Source: Hepsetus odoe
Lineage: Eukaryota; Chordata; Actinopteri; Characiformes; Hepsetidae
Length of the DNA: 64,000 nucleotides
Direction of reading: 5' to 3'
NCBI GenBank assembly: GCA_017165825.1
Contig: CM029379.1
Span: 25,602,257 to 25,666,256, forward strand
The translations under genes were made by a program, and so were the position numbers. The notes under the pieces were generated by a model. It did no database searches. It saw only the letters and a list, made by a program, of their open reading frames with translations, and was not told the origin of the DNA. Each line of letters starts with the position of its first letter. Position 1 is the first letter of the stretch. Shown here piece by piece: positions 20,730-32,929 of this stretch.

Positions 20730-23583
20730 ATGTTTAAAGCCATGGAACACAGGATGCTTCTCATCATGGTCTTCATTGGTATGTACTGTGCACTGTTTGT
20801 GTGCTTTGAGGCTAGTATTTAATAGTAGTAGTATTAGCAGCATTAGAATTATTACCCTCAAGAAACTCTTAAAGGCTCTTCTTTTTTTTTTTTTTTTTTT
20901 TTACAACTTATGTACTGCACTTTCTATACAAACAATGAATTCAATAAATTGTTTAAAATTACATTTAATATTATTCTTAAACTCTTTTGCACTCTTATTT
21001 AAATGCTTGTAATTCACTTTGGATAAAAGTGTCTGCTAAATGAACAAATGTAAATGTATTATGTTGTTGTTGTTGTTGATACTTTGTTCTATTTTAATAC
21101 AATAATCTTTTCCCAGGGTTCTTTACTTCAACACATGCTTTGAATCAATACCATTTTGTAAACCAGGCCAAATCATTTGCCGATGCCCAGCTTTACTGCC
21201 GAAACACATTCACTGATTTGGCCACCATTAATAACATGGCAGACATGAAGGATCTTCTCAGTGCAGTTACAGACAATTACACTGGTGCAGCCTGGATAGG
21301 TCTGTACAGTCAAAACACTCCACTATGGCACTGGTCCCTGTCCATGCCCTACTTCTATGCACCAGGCGAGACCAATTACAGGAACTGGGGGCCTGGACAG
21401 CCGGATAGCTCTGGAGGCAATGACTGTGGAGTGATGGATGAAAATGGGCAATTTTTGACTAGTTCCTGTACTGTGTTAAAGTGCTTCATCTGCTATGATG
21501 GTGAGCTTTTTATTTAGGTTTTGCTAAAGAAGAGGCATGGGTAAGTTATGAATGCCAACATGAGTCATGAGAGAATATTCAGATTAGAGCATAGAATTAA
21601 TTAACTTGGGGAGATTTTAATCTTTTTGGCCAGGGGACATGGTTTCACATGTCAGTGACAGATTCATTGAACCATTTTAATGCATGGTTTTGTTCACTGT
21701 TCTGCTGATTTCTATTCAAATTCTAAGGGCACTTAATGGAGTCTCAGATGTCAAGTATCCTCACAGAGTATTTTTTATTGCCAAATCTGTTAGTATTTGC
21801 TCCACAAGCCCTCTTTTTTTCTCATGTGACCAGGTTAAATATAAAATTCCAGTAATGTCTAGCATATACCAGATCCTTACTTTTGTGGACAGAGTAAATA
21901 AAAAGTTTTCTCTTGACATGCCTTCCAAAAAGCACATTGACCCTAAAAAGCTTGTGCAAATCTCCAAATATAGGTGTTTCCCAATTCAGGGGCTGCATCT
22001 TTCAAAAGATGCAGGCCTTGAGTTGGGAACAACCTTCTGAATCTTGAGGAAATTTTGACCTTCCTAAACCTTCTCTTACAGGCAGGTTTCCTACATGTCA
22101 GATTGGCAGTCCATAATTTAATACATTTTTTATTTTATTTCTAGTAAGCAATGATTTATGAAGTTCAGACACTTTGGTCCATTTTCATTTGTGCAAGGCA
22201 ATTTGGCTTCTGCGTCACCTCATATTTATACTGCAGTGACACACATAGTAGCTTCTTTAAAAGTGGAATACATGGAAGCATACTGCAGTTCATGTCATAG
22301 ATAGAGTGGGTGGGTATAGTTTAGGCAAAAATGATTTCTTGATATGTTAGTTCAATGGTGTTCAATTAAGTGTTAACTGTTTTTTGTTTTTTACTGTGAC
22401 ATTGATTTAATTATTCACAAAGATATATATTTTTCTATTTTCCTTTTTTACATATTTAAACAAATGCGTATTTTCAATTGAATTTTTGCAGCTCAAAGTG
22501 ATCTGACACACATCTTCATAAATGACACAAAGACCTGGCAAGGGGCTCAGAGATACTGCAGACTAAACCACACTGACCTGGCCAGCGTCAGGAACCTGGA
22601 GGAGAACCAGCAAATTCAAAATCTCATAACAACAAACAACATTTGTTACATTGGCCTGTTTAAAGATAGTTTTGTATGGTCAGACAACAGCAGTTCCTCA
22701 TTCAGATACTGGGTGCCTATTTATCCAGCGAGTGTATATTGGCCTAACAGCTGTGTTGGTTTGTACGTAACACAAGGTCAATGGATGTGTGCGACATGCA
22801 GTGCGGCCATACCGTTCTTCTGTTACTCTAGTGAGTGTAAATTTCATTGGGCTGTTTTTGATGGTTTGTTTGAATTGCCATTGCCTGAGTTCAGACAGTA
22901 ATGCTGCAAATCTGCTGCTCAAGACCATAGAATTCAAATCTATCTATCATTGTAGAGAACAAGAAACAAATACTGAGAGTGAAGGTACGCTCAGATCAGA
23001 ATGTGAATGACCTTGCAGTCAAAGCAACCATCTTGGGTAAGGTGAGTCCCAAAATATGCATTATTCATTATAAACTTTTTGTGTAGTCAACCATTTGGGA
23101 AAAATCACCATATTATTACTTTCTCATTGTGCACAAAAATAGATGTGCAAAATCAACCATGGACCATGGTCTCGAAAAAATATTTATATAATTTATATTT
23201 GTACATTTTTTTTTCCTAAAATCAAAAATAAAGTATATTTTAATAATGTTCTTTACAGTGCTACAGTGTAGGGACCAGTTATTTGGAACTATTTCTCTTC
23301 ACTTACAATAGTGCCCTAGCGCTTCAGTGAAAGGAGCAATGATTTGGGACCATTTATGCTCTCTATTAAAGTGTCCTGTGTTTTGTTCCTAGTTAATACT
23401 AAAAGTGAGAGAGAAATTATAGTTTAAAATGCAATTGACTCTATTGTTCAGATACAGCAGGAACTGAATGATCACGGCATAGCAGAGAACACCGAGCTGG
23501 CATGGATGGTGCAGCCAGATGGAAACGTCTTCCAGAAGAAACCTTTTTTTATGTCTTCATACAACACAACAAAATGTGGATAA
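20730..23583 (+). CDS. Secreted two-domain C-type lectin-like protein, complete
   Basis: Five coding exons: 20730-20778, 21117-21500 (384 nt), 22492-22830 (339 nt), 22956-23041 (86 nt) and 23452-23583 (132 nt, stop TAA at 23581). All junctions are GT-AG and phases agree (1,1,1,0), giving 329 residues. In-frame ATGs at 20742 and 20754 are alternative starts; the first was taken. Exon 1 and the start of exon 2 form a signal peptide. Lectin domain 1 (about residues 22-144) has LYCRN, WIGLYSQ, a QPD motif (galactose-type in classical lectins) and four cysteines, but no WND. Domain 2 (145-257) has RYCRLN, YIGLFKD and PFFCYS, with no sugar motif. The tail (258-329) carries DQNVND and MVQPDGNVF. No membrane helix, so probably secreted. 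Teleost lectins of this kind are multi-copy and named macrophage mannose receptor-like. Ligand unknown. Confidence 0.88.
20881..20902. repeat. Poly-T tract in lectin intron 1
   Basis: A run of about 20 T in the first intron of the plus-strand lectin gene. Confidence 0.9.
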
Positions 23584-23904
23584 CGCATTTATCCTCTCAC
23601 CATTAACTTTCTCAGATTCATCTGAAGAAATGTGCTGATTAAGCCTAATCAGGTTTTATGCATGTAGCCATCTTCTATGATTGTGTGTCCCTGTTTCACT
23701 TCTACCCCACAAAAGCCCCACTTGCTGAACAATGTCCTGTATAAAAAATGTTTTCATGAAGTGTAATATTCCTACGTTGCAAATGTTTTTCGTTTTCCCT
23801 ATGTTGTGCTAGTCTTCCACATCGTGTTTACATACACACCCCAATCATATCTGTAGCCCTTAGTGTGGTCCCTACCATATGGTTGGCGGATCCCTGTTGT
23901 TACC

Positions 23905-24088
23905 ATTTATGGCATTTAGCAGACACTCTTATCCGGACAGACTTCCAATCTTCCAATTCCTAATCACAGGGACAGTCCCTGGAGCTACTTAGAGTTAAGG
24001 TTCTTGCTCAGCTGGTAGGGCTGGAGGTGGGGTTTAAACCTGCAACCTTTTGGTCCAAGCATGCGACCACTAGACCACCAGCACCAGT
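23905..24088 (-). mobile_element. SINE, family 2 (minus)
   Basis: Begins with the tail (ttatggcatttagcagacac) and ends with the head (ctagaccaccagcacc). It lies in the 3' flank of the plus-strand lectin gene. Confidence 0.78.
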
Positions 24089-24122
24089 TTATTATAAATT
24101 TCACCATGCAGCGCAAAGCTAA

Positions 24123-24125
<3 letters not shown>

Positions 24126-24175
<50 letters not shown>
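24126..24175. repeat. (AT)n microsatellite
   Basis: About 50 bases of AT repeat. Two AATAAA motifs at 24233-24238 and 24265-24270 lie just downstream and could end the lectin transcript. Confidence 0.95.
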
Positions 24176-24179
<4 letters not shown>

Positions 24180-25615
24180 TAGTTTGTTACATAGAAATGT
24201 TTTTGTTGTTTGAGATTTAACGTAGGATAGAGAATAAAATCACTCTGTTATTAAACACTTTGAAAATAAAATTTCTTGTGATTATTTACACGTTTGTTGC
24301 TGTCTTTATTGGTGCGGGTCTGGGTTAGGTTGTGCTTAATTTATCCTGGAATTTTAAAAGTGGGTGCTCAGCCAAGAAATTAATAATTAAAATGGGTAAC
24401 TATGATAAGTACGTCAAGTTTAATATATTAACTCTATTTTAGATGCAGCTGCATACAGTGCATACAAGTGGCTTGGTAACTTGGATGTTTTAGTTTTATT
24501 GGAGAAAGATGAACTTTGCTGTTGGCAGCGCATGGGACTGTAGTTTTGAAGTAATTAAAAAGAATGCTCAGTTGAGGTACTGTGACTCCATTTGAACTTG
24601 ACTCCATTGTGTCTCTTTTGGCTGAGCACTCCCACTTGGAGGTTCTCATTTATGATTCCATCCATTTTAAGCCCCTGAGCAATCTAAACCCTCTCCCTCC
24701 TAAAGCTGTCTTTGATATGCGAGTTATTTCTCTATCAGTATCATAAAGTAGATACTTAATTAGAAGCATTTCAAGTATGACTGTAAAAAGAGTGAAATTT
24801 GAAGGTCTTCCCAGAGGTTTCAGGTGTTTGAGTGTAGGAAATCACCTTTTCATTCCAACCAGGTTAACTTTATGAGAGAAAGAAGGATGCTGTTTGATAA
24901 ATTACAGCTACTGAATGTCATACTTGTGACCATTGTTTTCCAGAAAATTGTAGACAGCCGATCACTGGCTTGTTGCCTTTATTGCAACAAAATCATATGT
25001 AGCCAAATATGAATGCAACTTAATAAATACTGAAAAGCTGATCTCTTCATTCTTTGATCTCAAACCTAATTGTTTTCAGTGCATAGCGACAATAAATGAA
25101 TTTTCCTTGGCGGGGACTGTTTGTCAGACTAGTGTGAGTTACAAGTCAGGCAAAGTGAGTCCAAAAAGTTTTTGGTTTTAACTTACCTTGGTCTCATTAC
25201 CCACTAGCTACTGTTCAGACAAACCGTATGTATGATGCCCTGCTTGTCATTTTGCATATGCTGTTTTCATAAAGTTTGCATTGCAGGGGTACACATGAAA
25301 ATAACCTGCAAGACATCATTACCCAAATTACAGGGGCACATGCTGTAATCATGAATAAATAGATACTCTGATTTTCATGGGAGTTAATATTTTCATTTTC
25401 TGTTGCATTTTCAGGAATTGCCAAATTAGAAAACAGCTAAAGTGAATTCAAATATTCTTATATTGAAGGTGTTTCATAGGAAATGGAGGATACATCTAAC
25501 ACCTCGGCTAAGATAAGTATTTTCCTGGTCGTACTGCCCAAAAAATGTAAACCAAGGTGGCTGAAGATTCTTATTGGTTGACACCACAGACTAAAGATGC
25601 ATTTTTTTCTGCCTG
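24180..25615. other. No gene seen
   Basis: AT-rich sequence without a recognised exon or repeat family, apart from the possible polyadenylation signals at its left end. Confidence 0.4.
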
Positions 25616-25621
25616 GAACAA

Positions 25622-25980
25622 GTCCAGTCAAGTTAAGCCAGTTTCATTTATATTGTACCTTTGTCACAAAGCAGCTTTACAAAACCCAGGTCTGGGACCC
25701 AAGTAAGTAAGCCAAGGGCGACAGAGGCAAAACTCTATAAAACAGGAGGAAGAAACCTCAAAAGGAGAAATCATCCTCCTCTGATCAACACTGAAAAGAA
25801 AGAAAGAAAGAAAGAAAGAAAGAAATTCAGTTTATTCTTGTATAGCGCCTTTCACAACAGAGTTGCCCCAAAGCTTTACATAGATGGTAGACATAGATTA
25901 CAGTCATGGTCTAAAAACTGAAGGCTAGAAGTTAAAGCCAGATGACTACGGAGGAGAGGAACCAAAAACTCCACTGTGTG
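25622..25980 (-). mobile_element. L2-type LINE 3' ends (minus) with (AAAG)n
   Basis: 25622-25795 is the reverse of the L2 tail seen at 31550-31745 (plus strand here: ttgtcacaaagcagctttac). An AAAG repeat follows (25797-25824). Then 25825-25980 (gtatagcgcctttcacaac) is a second L2-like 3' end. Probably two stacked truncated copies. Confidence 0.6.
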
Positions 25981-26045
25981 GAGAAAAAAAAAACCTCTGA
26001 GGGTCCAAGGTCGACTGGCTACCCAACCCCCTTGGGTATACTAGC

Positions 26046-26298
26046 AGTGAAAGTGGCAACCCTTGTCATTGCGAGGTCACAGCACAGCACACAGTGAACC
26101 ACAACAAAATTGGACCTCTGCATTTAACCCATGCAAACACCATGCAGCAGTGGGCAGCTATTGAAAGTGCCCGGGGAGCAGTGACGGGGATGGTACCTTG
26201 CTGAAGGGTACCTCAGGGCAACCTACTGGTGAGGGAATCGAACCCACAATCTTCTGCTGGAGGGGCAACTCCCTAACCACTAGGCCACCGCTGCCCCT
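26046..26298 (-). mobile_element. SINE, family 1 (minus)
   Basis: Complete reverse copy from agtgaaagtggcaacccttg to taggccaccgctgcccc, next to the 3' end of the L2 element. Confidence 0.86.
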
Positions 26299-26299
26299 A

Positions 26300-29200
26300 G
26301 TACAAAGTACAAAGTTAGTTCGGGATTAACCCCAGGATCAGTACAGAGTCCTAAGCTGCTTCCCAGGCTCAGCAAGTCGAGCGCAGCCCCAGGTACCGGT
26401 GAGCCGCCAGGATCCCTTGGCGCATCAGATGCACAGCACAGACCAGTTGGGAGTTCGGTATTGGACTCAGGCGATGACCACAGCGGGCCCACCCGGACTT
26501 GTGGGGAGAGAAATGGAATGAGGGGGTCAGTAATGAGCAGGATCCAGTAGTGACAGACACAGAAATGAAACAGTGCGATGGCATGTACAGCAGCACCAGC
26601 AACATTAGTAATGGTGCACTATGGTGATTGGTGTGGGTAAGATAAACTAAAAAAGTAAGTCTTCAGCCGTGATTTAAAGACAGAGACTGAATCGGCATCC
26701 CGTACAGAAGCAGGCAAGCTGTTCCACAATCTAGGGGCCCTGTAACTGAAAGCTCGTGCTCCAATACATTTATTTATGCGAGGGACAATTAGGAGATCTT
26801 TATTCTGGGATCTAAGTGGGCGGTTAGGTGTATAGGTATTAAGCAGTTCGGTTAGGTATATTGGGGCAAGACCTTTAAGTGCCTTGTAGGTTAAGAGGAG
26901 GACCTTGAAGTTAGCCCTGTACCTAACAGGAAGCCAGTGAAGCGAGGAGAGTATGGGAGTTATGTGGTCGTACTTCCTGCTCCTGCTAACAATCCTAGCG
27001 GCTGTGTTCTGAATGCGCTGTAGGGTGCTTAATGTGCCCTGAGGGCTTCCAGAAAGTAGGGCATTACAGTAATCTAATCTACTGTATACAAATGCATGTA
27101 CTACTTTCGCCGTGTCTTCCAATGACAGAAAACGCCGTAGTTTGGCAATGTTCCGAAGGTGCAGGAAGCATGTCTTCACAACTGCATTAACATGGGGATT
27201 AAATTTGAATAAAAAATAACACAAAGGTTACGTGCCAAAGTACTAACTGAAAACTTCAACCCTGCATCCCGGATATGTGAAATGAAGTTGTCTCTATCTA
27301 CATCACTACTACAAAACAAAAGCAGCTCAGTTTTTTCAGAGTTTAGTGAGAGGAAGCTGTTATTAATCCAAGCCCTAATATCATGGAGTAATTAATTAAA
27401 TTAATTAAAGTGGTATTGGCTTTATCACATGATTTAACAGATAGGTATAACTGAGTGTCATCAGCGTAAGAGTGGTAACTAACATTATGCTTCCGTATAA
27501 TAGTACTTAGTGGGAGCATGTAGAGGGAGAAGAGCACTGGGCCAAACACCAACCCTTGTGGGACTCCATAATTAACTAGTGACATAGGTGAGGGGGTGCC
27601 ATAATCATCCATTTGGATGAAGTAGTAACGGTTTGTGAGATAGGAGTTGAACCAATTAAGGGCTGTTCCGCTAATGCAGACATTGGAGTGAAGCCTATTT
27701 ACTAAAATGATCCACCGTGTCGAACGCAGCACTAAGATCTAACAGAACAAGAACAGTAATGTTTCCTGCATCACTTGAGACCATTATATCATTCACCACT
27801 CTAGTTAGAGCAGTTTCTGTGCTGTTGCCGTGCCGTAAGCCTGTTTGGAATTTATCTAAGAGGTTATGCGTGTCTAGATATGACTGCAGTTGTCTCGCAA
27901 CTAGTTTTTCTAGAATCTTAGAGAGAAACGGGACATTAGAGATAGGTCTATAATTACTTGGTGAGTGAGGGTCCAAGTTAGGTTTTTTAAGATGTGGTCT
28001 AACCACTGCTGTTTTAAACTGATTGGGGACGACACCTGAGGTCAAGGATGCATTCATGATATCAAGTATAGGTGTTGATAGTACTCCTAAGGATTCCTTC
28101 AGGAGCTTGGTTGGGATGGGATCTAACCGACAGGTCGTGGCTATAACAGAAATTAGCTCAGAGGCATCAATGAGATTAAAATCACAAAAATATTGTGAGC
28201 ACTGTTCTGGTAATGGATTAATTCAAGGGCTAATAGGGCACATTTGGAGCCTAATGTTGTTAATTTTATCATTAAAAAACTGAGCTAGTGTCTGAAATAA
28301 ATAGCGGGGGTTCTGCTTGTTGTTTTCAATAAGCTTTGAATAGTACTCAGTGCGAGCACTATATAGAGCTTTCTTATATTGTTTTAATTTAGCGAGTCAT
28401 AGAGCTTTAGAGGCTTGGAGACCTTTATGGGGACCTTTATACCTGTTGTCTTCCATCTGCGTTCTAGCTTACGGCACTCCCGCTTAGCAGCCGTGTGTGA
28501 TCACTGAACCAGGGAGAGTGCCTGATAGTTCTGACCTTCTTTGTCTTAATTGGGGCGACCTGATCAAGGATCTGCCCAACTACTGTATTGTACATGTCGG
28601 TGATGTCATTAACAGTTTTGTTACAGGTGAAATCTATCTCTGTTACGGCCTCCATAAACTGAACACATTTAGCCCTGTTTAGGTGTCGTGTTGTACTAGT
28701 CCTTTCACTGAGGTACAGTGGAGACATAGTAATCTCAAACGTGATTAAAGAATGGTCGGAAAAAAGTTTATTTAAGGAATGGACCAGTACAGTATCAATG
28801 TCAAGTCCATATGAGATAATTAGATCTAGCGTGTGTCCTTGTACATGAGTAGGTCCTGATACATGCTGGGTGCAACCGACAGAGTCGAGGAGCGATAGTA
28901 AGCTTTTGGTACCTGCATCCGTCTCTGTATCAACATGAATGTTAAAGTCGCCTAACATCACAAATCTAGTAAACCTAACAACCAATTTAGAGAGCAGATT
29001 GCCAAATTCATTAATAAAGGCAGCATATGGTCCTGGAGGTCTATAAACTAATAGAATATGGAGCGCTAAATCAGACCTAATGCTTAGCAGCATCACTTCA
29101 AATGTGTGGAAGCTCTCAGTAGTTTTTGAATCAACCTTAAACGATTCATCAAAAATTGCAGCCAGGCCTCCACCACGTCCTACTGAGCGTGATTTATGCA

Positions 29201-29560
29201 GGTACGAGAACCCATCAGGGGAGGCTTCCACTAAGGGGATGGTGTCAGTGGGTCTAAGCCAAGTTTCGGTCAGTAGGCAAATATCTGACTTTGTGTCGAG
29301 TACCATCTCATTAATAAGCACTGCCTTGTTTCCTAAGGAGCGAACATTCAGCAGTGAACATTTGATTTTAGTCGGACGCTGTGTTTTATTTGTTTTTATG
29401 ATTGGTACTGTGAGCAGATCATCGGTGCAGGAGCCCCTAGATTGGCATCTATACTGCTTCCTTATCGTACTAAGAATAGATATTCTCTGGTAATGATGAG
29501 AGAAGTCTGGTTCTAAGCTAATGTGTGACATAGGGGATGCTGTGTTATAGGGAGAAAGAA
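26300..29560 (-). mobile_element. L2-clade LINE, near full length, frameshifted
   Basis: Read on the minus strand, 29531-28464 encodes an apurinic-type endonuclease: an NVRSLGNK start, LTETWL, VYRPPG, GDFNIH and SDHS motifs in order. Reverse transcriptase follows in separate frames: NYRPISN and LEKLV (28057-27700), then GVPQG and an intact YADD box (27732-27343). The C-terminal part is 27224-26619 (LHWLPV, APRLWNSLP), typical of L2/CR1-like elements. At least two frame breaks near 27700 and 27300 and a further gap at 28060-28460 make it non-coding as it stands. The 3' flank (26300-26620) is probably the element's 3' UTR. Confidence 0.88.
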
Positions 29561-29561
29561 A

Positions 29562-30497
29562 GAAAGAAAGAGAAAGTGCATTTCATAATTAATTTAACAA
29601 TGACTTCCAGTAAAGCATGAGTTACAGTAAAAGTCCATTAGAGTCTGTAATTGGAATGTGGCCAACTGGTTCTGCTTGAGTGGGTGAAGCTTATCTTAAT
29701 CTTAGTGACAGCAGCTCATGCAGATGATCCAGTCTGATGTAGCTGATCTAAAGTTCAGGTGGGGAGGGAAATTTGATGATAGTAGTATTGTCAGCTTGGT
29801 GGAATAGCTGGTATGGAGTTCAGGAAACCCTCACAGCAATTGATGGACTTGACTGGGAGGCCTTTGCTTTCCAGGAATGCCTAAGCTGTCCACCATACAG
29901 GTGGTGGAGAGCTGTCCATCTCAAACAGAGAAAAAGAAATTAGATCTGTTTTGAACTTACAGGATGCAGACAATGAATGCAGTACTGTGACTCTGGCAAA
30001 CTCACTATTACAACCTGACTAGAAAGGACAGAGCCAAGGGTGAGTGTGGGGGTAAATAACTGGAAATAAGCTCAGAGAGATACTCAGACGTGAGGCCGTT
30101 TAGGGCTTTGTAAGTAAGTAGTAAAACTTCATAATCGATGCGAAATTTCACAGGACGCCACTGGAGTCTAGATAATATCAGACTAATGTGGTCAGTTTTT
30201 TTTATGTCTAGTAAGGACTCTAGCTGCTCTCTGGACTTACTGGAGTTCATGAAGGCTTTTACTAGAACATCCAGAAAACAGGGCATTTCAGTGATCTAGT
30301 CTTGAAGTGGTAAAAGCATGATCTATATTTCTGCATCATGGAGAGTGAGTATGCGTCTAAGTTTAGCAATGTTTCTAAGGTGAAGGAAAGCTATTTTAGT
30401 ACTATTTCCAATGTGTGTATCGAGAGATTAGAGTCAATTGTGATGCCCAGGCTTTTGACAGTAGGTACAGGTTTAACTGTAAAATTAAGTAATATAA
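29562..30497 (-). mobile_element. L2 lineage B fragment (minus)
   Basis: The minus strand carries the C-terminal reverse transcriptase segment (LQWRPVKF, LLTYKALNGL, SEYLSEL at 30286-30008). Then 29990-29640 is the reverse of the 3' UTR found at 31250-31390 in the plus copy (agatcagctacatcag shared). A GAAA-type simple repeat lies at 29553-29575. Confidence 0.7.
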
Positions 30498-31488
30498 AAG
30501 TTAACAAATTATCGACCAATTTCTAATTTACCTTTTATATTAAAAACTTTGGAGAAAGCTGTGACCATATCTACCATATCTACACACAAAAAAGTATCTT
30601 TGAGAAATTTCAGTCTGGTTTTTGACCACACCATAGCACTGAAACAGCGCTAGTGAAAATAGTGAACAATCTTCATTGGCATCTGACAAAGGGTCCTCCT
30701 TGACCTTAGTGCAGTATTTGACGCCATAAACCACAATATCTTACTGCACAGACTAGAAAACCTGGCTGGTATAACAGGATAATATCTAGACTTCACTGAC
30801 TTCCTGTGAAATTCCATGTTGAAATTTTGCTAACTTACATAGCCCTAAATGGTCTCATTCCTGAGTATCTCTCCGAGCTTTTCTCTAGTTATAAACCTTC
30901 ATGCTCACTTTACGAGTGCAAGGTGCTGGTTTTCTAACAGTTCCCAGAATTTTGAAAACAACAACAGGGGGAAGAGCTTTTTCATTCAAAGCCCCCGTCT
31001 CTGGAACAGTCTTCCAGCTGCTGTCCAGGACTCAAACACACTCTAATTAAGTCCAGGCTAAAGACTTACTTTTTTAGTCAGGCTTTTAGTAATGAATTTT
31101 CCTGTTAGTTAAAAGTTGCAGATCCGAGGGGTTCATGGATACAGAGAATTACTGTAAACTGGGATGTTGATGCTGCCAGCCCACCACATACCCACCTGTG
31201 TGTAGGACAGTTTAGGTATTTCCGGAACGCAAGTCCATCAATCTCCGTGAAGGTCTCCTGAATTCCATACCAGCTACTCCACCAAGTCAGTGAAACTACT
31301 ATCATCATATTTCTCTCCCGACCTGAACTTCAGATCAGCTACATCAGAATGGCTCTTCTGCAGGAGCTTCTGCCATGAAGATTAAAGCTTCCCCCACTCA
31401 AACTGACCTCCCACCATTAGCTCATGAAACTCTTTTTTACTTTTACTCTTACTCATGCTTACTGAAAGTTATCACTATACAGGATTTT

Positions 31489-31536
<48 letters not shown>

Positions 31537-31745
31537 ATTTCCGGTGTTGACCAAAGGAGGATGGGTTCCCCTTTTGGGTCTTGGTTTCTCCCAAGGTTTC
31601 TTCCTCATGTTTGGGGGAGTTTTCCCTTGCCTCTGTCGCTTACCCAACTGGGGCTCGGACCCAGATTCTGTAAAGCTGCTTTGTGACAACAACAGTACTA
31701 TATAAATAAACTTTTTATATAAAAAGCACTATATAAATAAACTTG
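30498..31745 (+). mobile_element. L2 lineage B fragment (plus), with 3' tail
   Basis: Starts with an NYRPISNLPF-like segment at 30503, then FDAINHNILLHRLENL, then skips to LLTYIALNGL and PEYLSEL (about 30830-30885) and RLWNSLPAAVQD (30997-31030). The 3' UTR ends with gtaaagctgctttgtgacaa and ataaataaacttgacttgac. An internal piece of the reverse transcriptase is deleted. It meets the minus copy head to head at about 30498. Confidence 0.75.
31487..31536. repeat. (TTTC)n microsatellite
   Basis: About 50 bases of TTTC inside the 3' UTR of the L2 lineage B copy. Confidence 0.95.
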
Positions 31746-32044
31746 ACTTGACTAAAATGAGCAAAGTCTAGCATTAGTCTAGCATAACAGTTTGTCTCCA
31801 GCAATTTTGTTCCAAGCTGTCATGGTTTGGGTATGCCAAAGGCGGTTCCTATGACCACGGAACTCTGAACTGGACTGGGACTTTGGGTACCCCTCGCCAC
31901 TGCCAGCAGCCCTGGATATGGCTGTGGTGGGTCAGGGCCCCTCTTTGGTTGGTTTTGTTTTTGTAGACCTGGCCATGTGCCCCATTAAGGGGGCTGTTTA
32001 TGCTTAATGTTTTGTTGACCTTTGTACGAACTGATGTTTCATCA

Positions 32045-32290
32045 TTAACATTTACAAATTGATAGAGGTTTCGTTATATATGAAATATATGAATTAAACC
32101 AGGAAAGGCTTGTTCCTGTTATACCAACCAGGTTTTCTAGTCTGTGCAGTAAGACATAGTGGTCTATGTGAAACGCTGAACTCAGGTTGAGGAGAATTAG
32201 TAAGGATACCGACCCTTTGTCAGATGCCATTAACAGATTTTTACTATTTTCACTAGCACTGTTTCAGTGCTGTGGTATTGGTTTTGTATT
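32045..32290 (-). mobile_element. L2 lineage B reverse-transcriptase fragment (minus)
   Basis: The minus strand encodes ASDKGSVSLLILLNLSSAFH, HRLENLVGITGT and SWFNSYIS, which overlaps the part lost from the plus copy at 30498-31745. The same repeat lineage, truncated at both ends. The 300 bases before it (31746-32044) show nothing recognisable. Confidence 0.7.
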
Positions 32291-32575
32291 TCTTGCCGAA
32301 TTATTAACATTTTATTGCTAAAGAAATCCATTGTACATTGCAGGTATCTAACTTTCAGCTCCCCCATGGTTCTTTGTAAGTGTAGATATTGTGTTGAATA
32401 AAAATCTAGGATTATTTTTATTGGATTTTATTCATGTGAATAAGTAGGCTGAGCGTAAGTGGTATGTGTGTTTTTAGCTGATTTGGAAATGGATCCCCAT
32501 AAAGTGACCAGATTTCAGTCTTACTGACCACAGACTGATCTGCATATGCAGTGTAAACACATGAAAAAAAAAAAA

Positions 32576-32834
32576 AAAGTGAAAGTGACAACCCTTGTCA
32601 TTGTGAGGTCACAGCACTGCACACCATGAACCACAACGAAATTGGACCTCTGCTTTTAACCCATGCACACAAACACCGTGCAGCAGTGGGCAGCTATTGA
32701 AAGCGCCCGGGGAGCAGTGACGGGGACGGTACCTTGCTCAGGGGTACCTCAGGGCAACCTACTGTTGAGGGAACCGAACCCACAATCTTCCGATGCGGGG
32801 CAACTCCCTAACCACTAGGCCACCGCTGCCCCAG
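32576..32834 (-). mobile_element. SINE, family 1 (minus)
   Basis: Complete reverse copy; an A-run precedes gtgaaagtgacaacccttgt, and it ends with taggccaccgctgcccc. Confidence 0.87.
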
Positions 32835-32929
32835 CAAAACATGAAGCAAAAACCTCCAAATACTTAAAGTCATATGAAATAAACTACACCAGATGTTTTA
32901 ACTGAATTGGGTCGGACAGCTGTTCCAAT

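Noticed and set aside
22698..22937. Minus-strand frame over lectin exon 3
   Set aside because: Antisense shadow of the second lectin domain.
24126..24175. CRISPR-like or satellite array
   Set aside because: Simple AT dinucleotide repeat; no array with regular spacers exists anywhere in the window.
29080..29493. 137-codon plus-strand open frame
   Set aside because: Antisense shadow of the L2 endonuclease frame on the minus strand.
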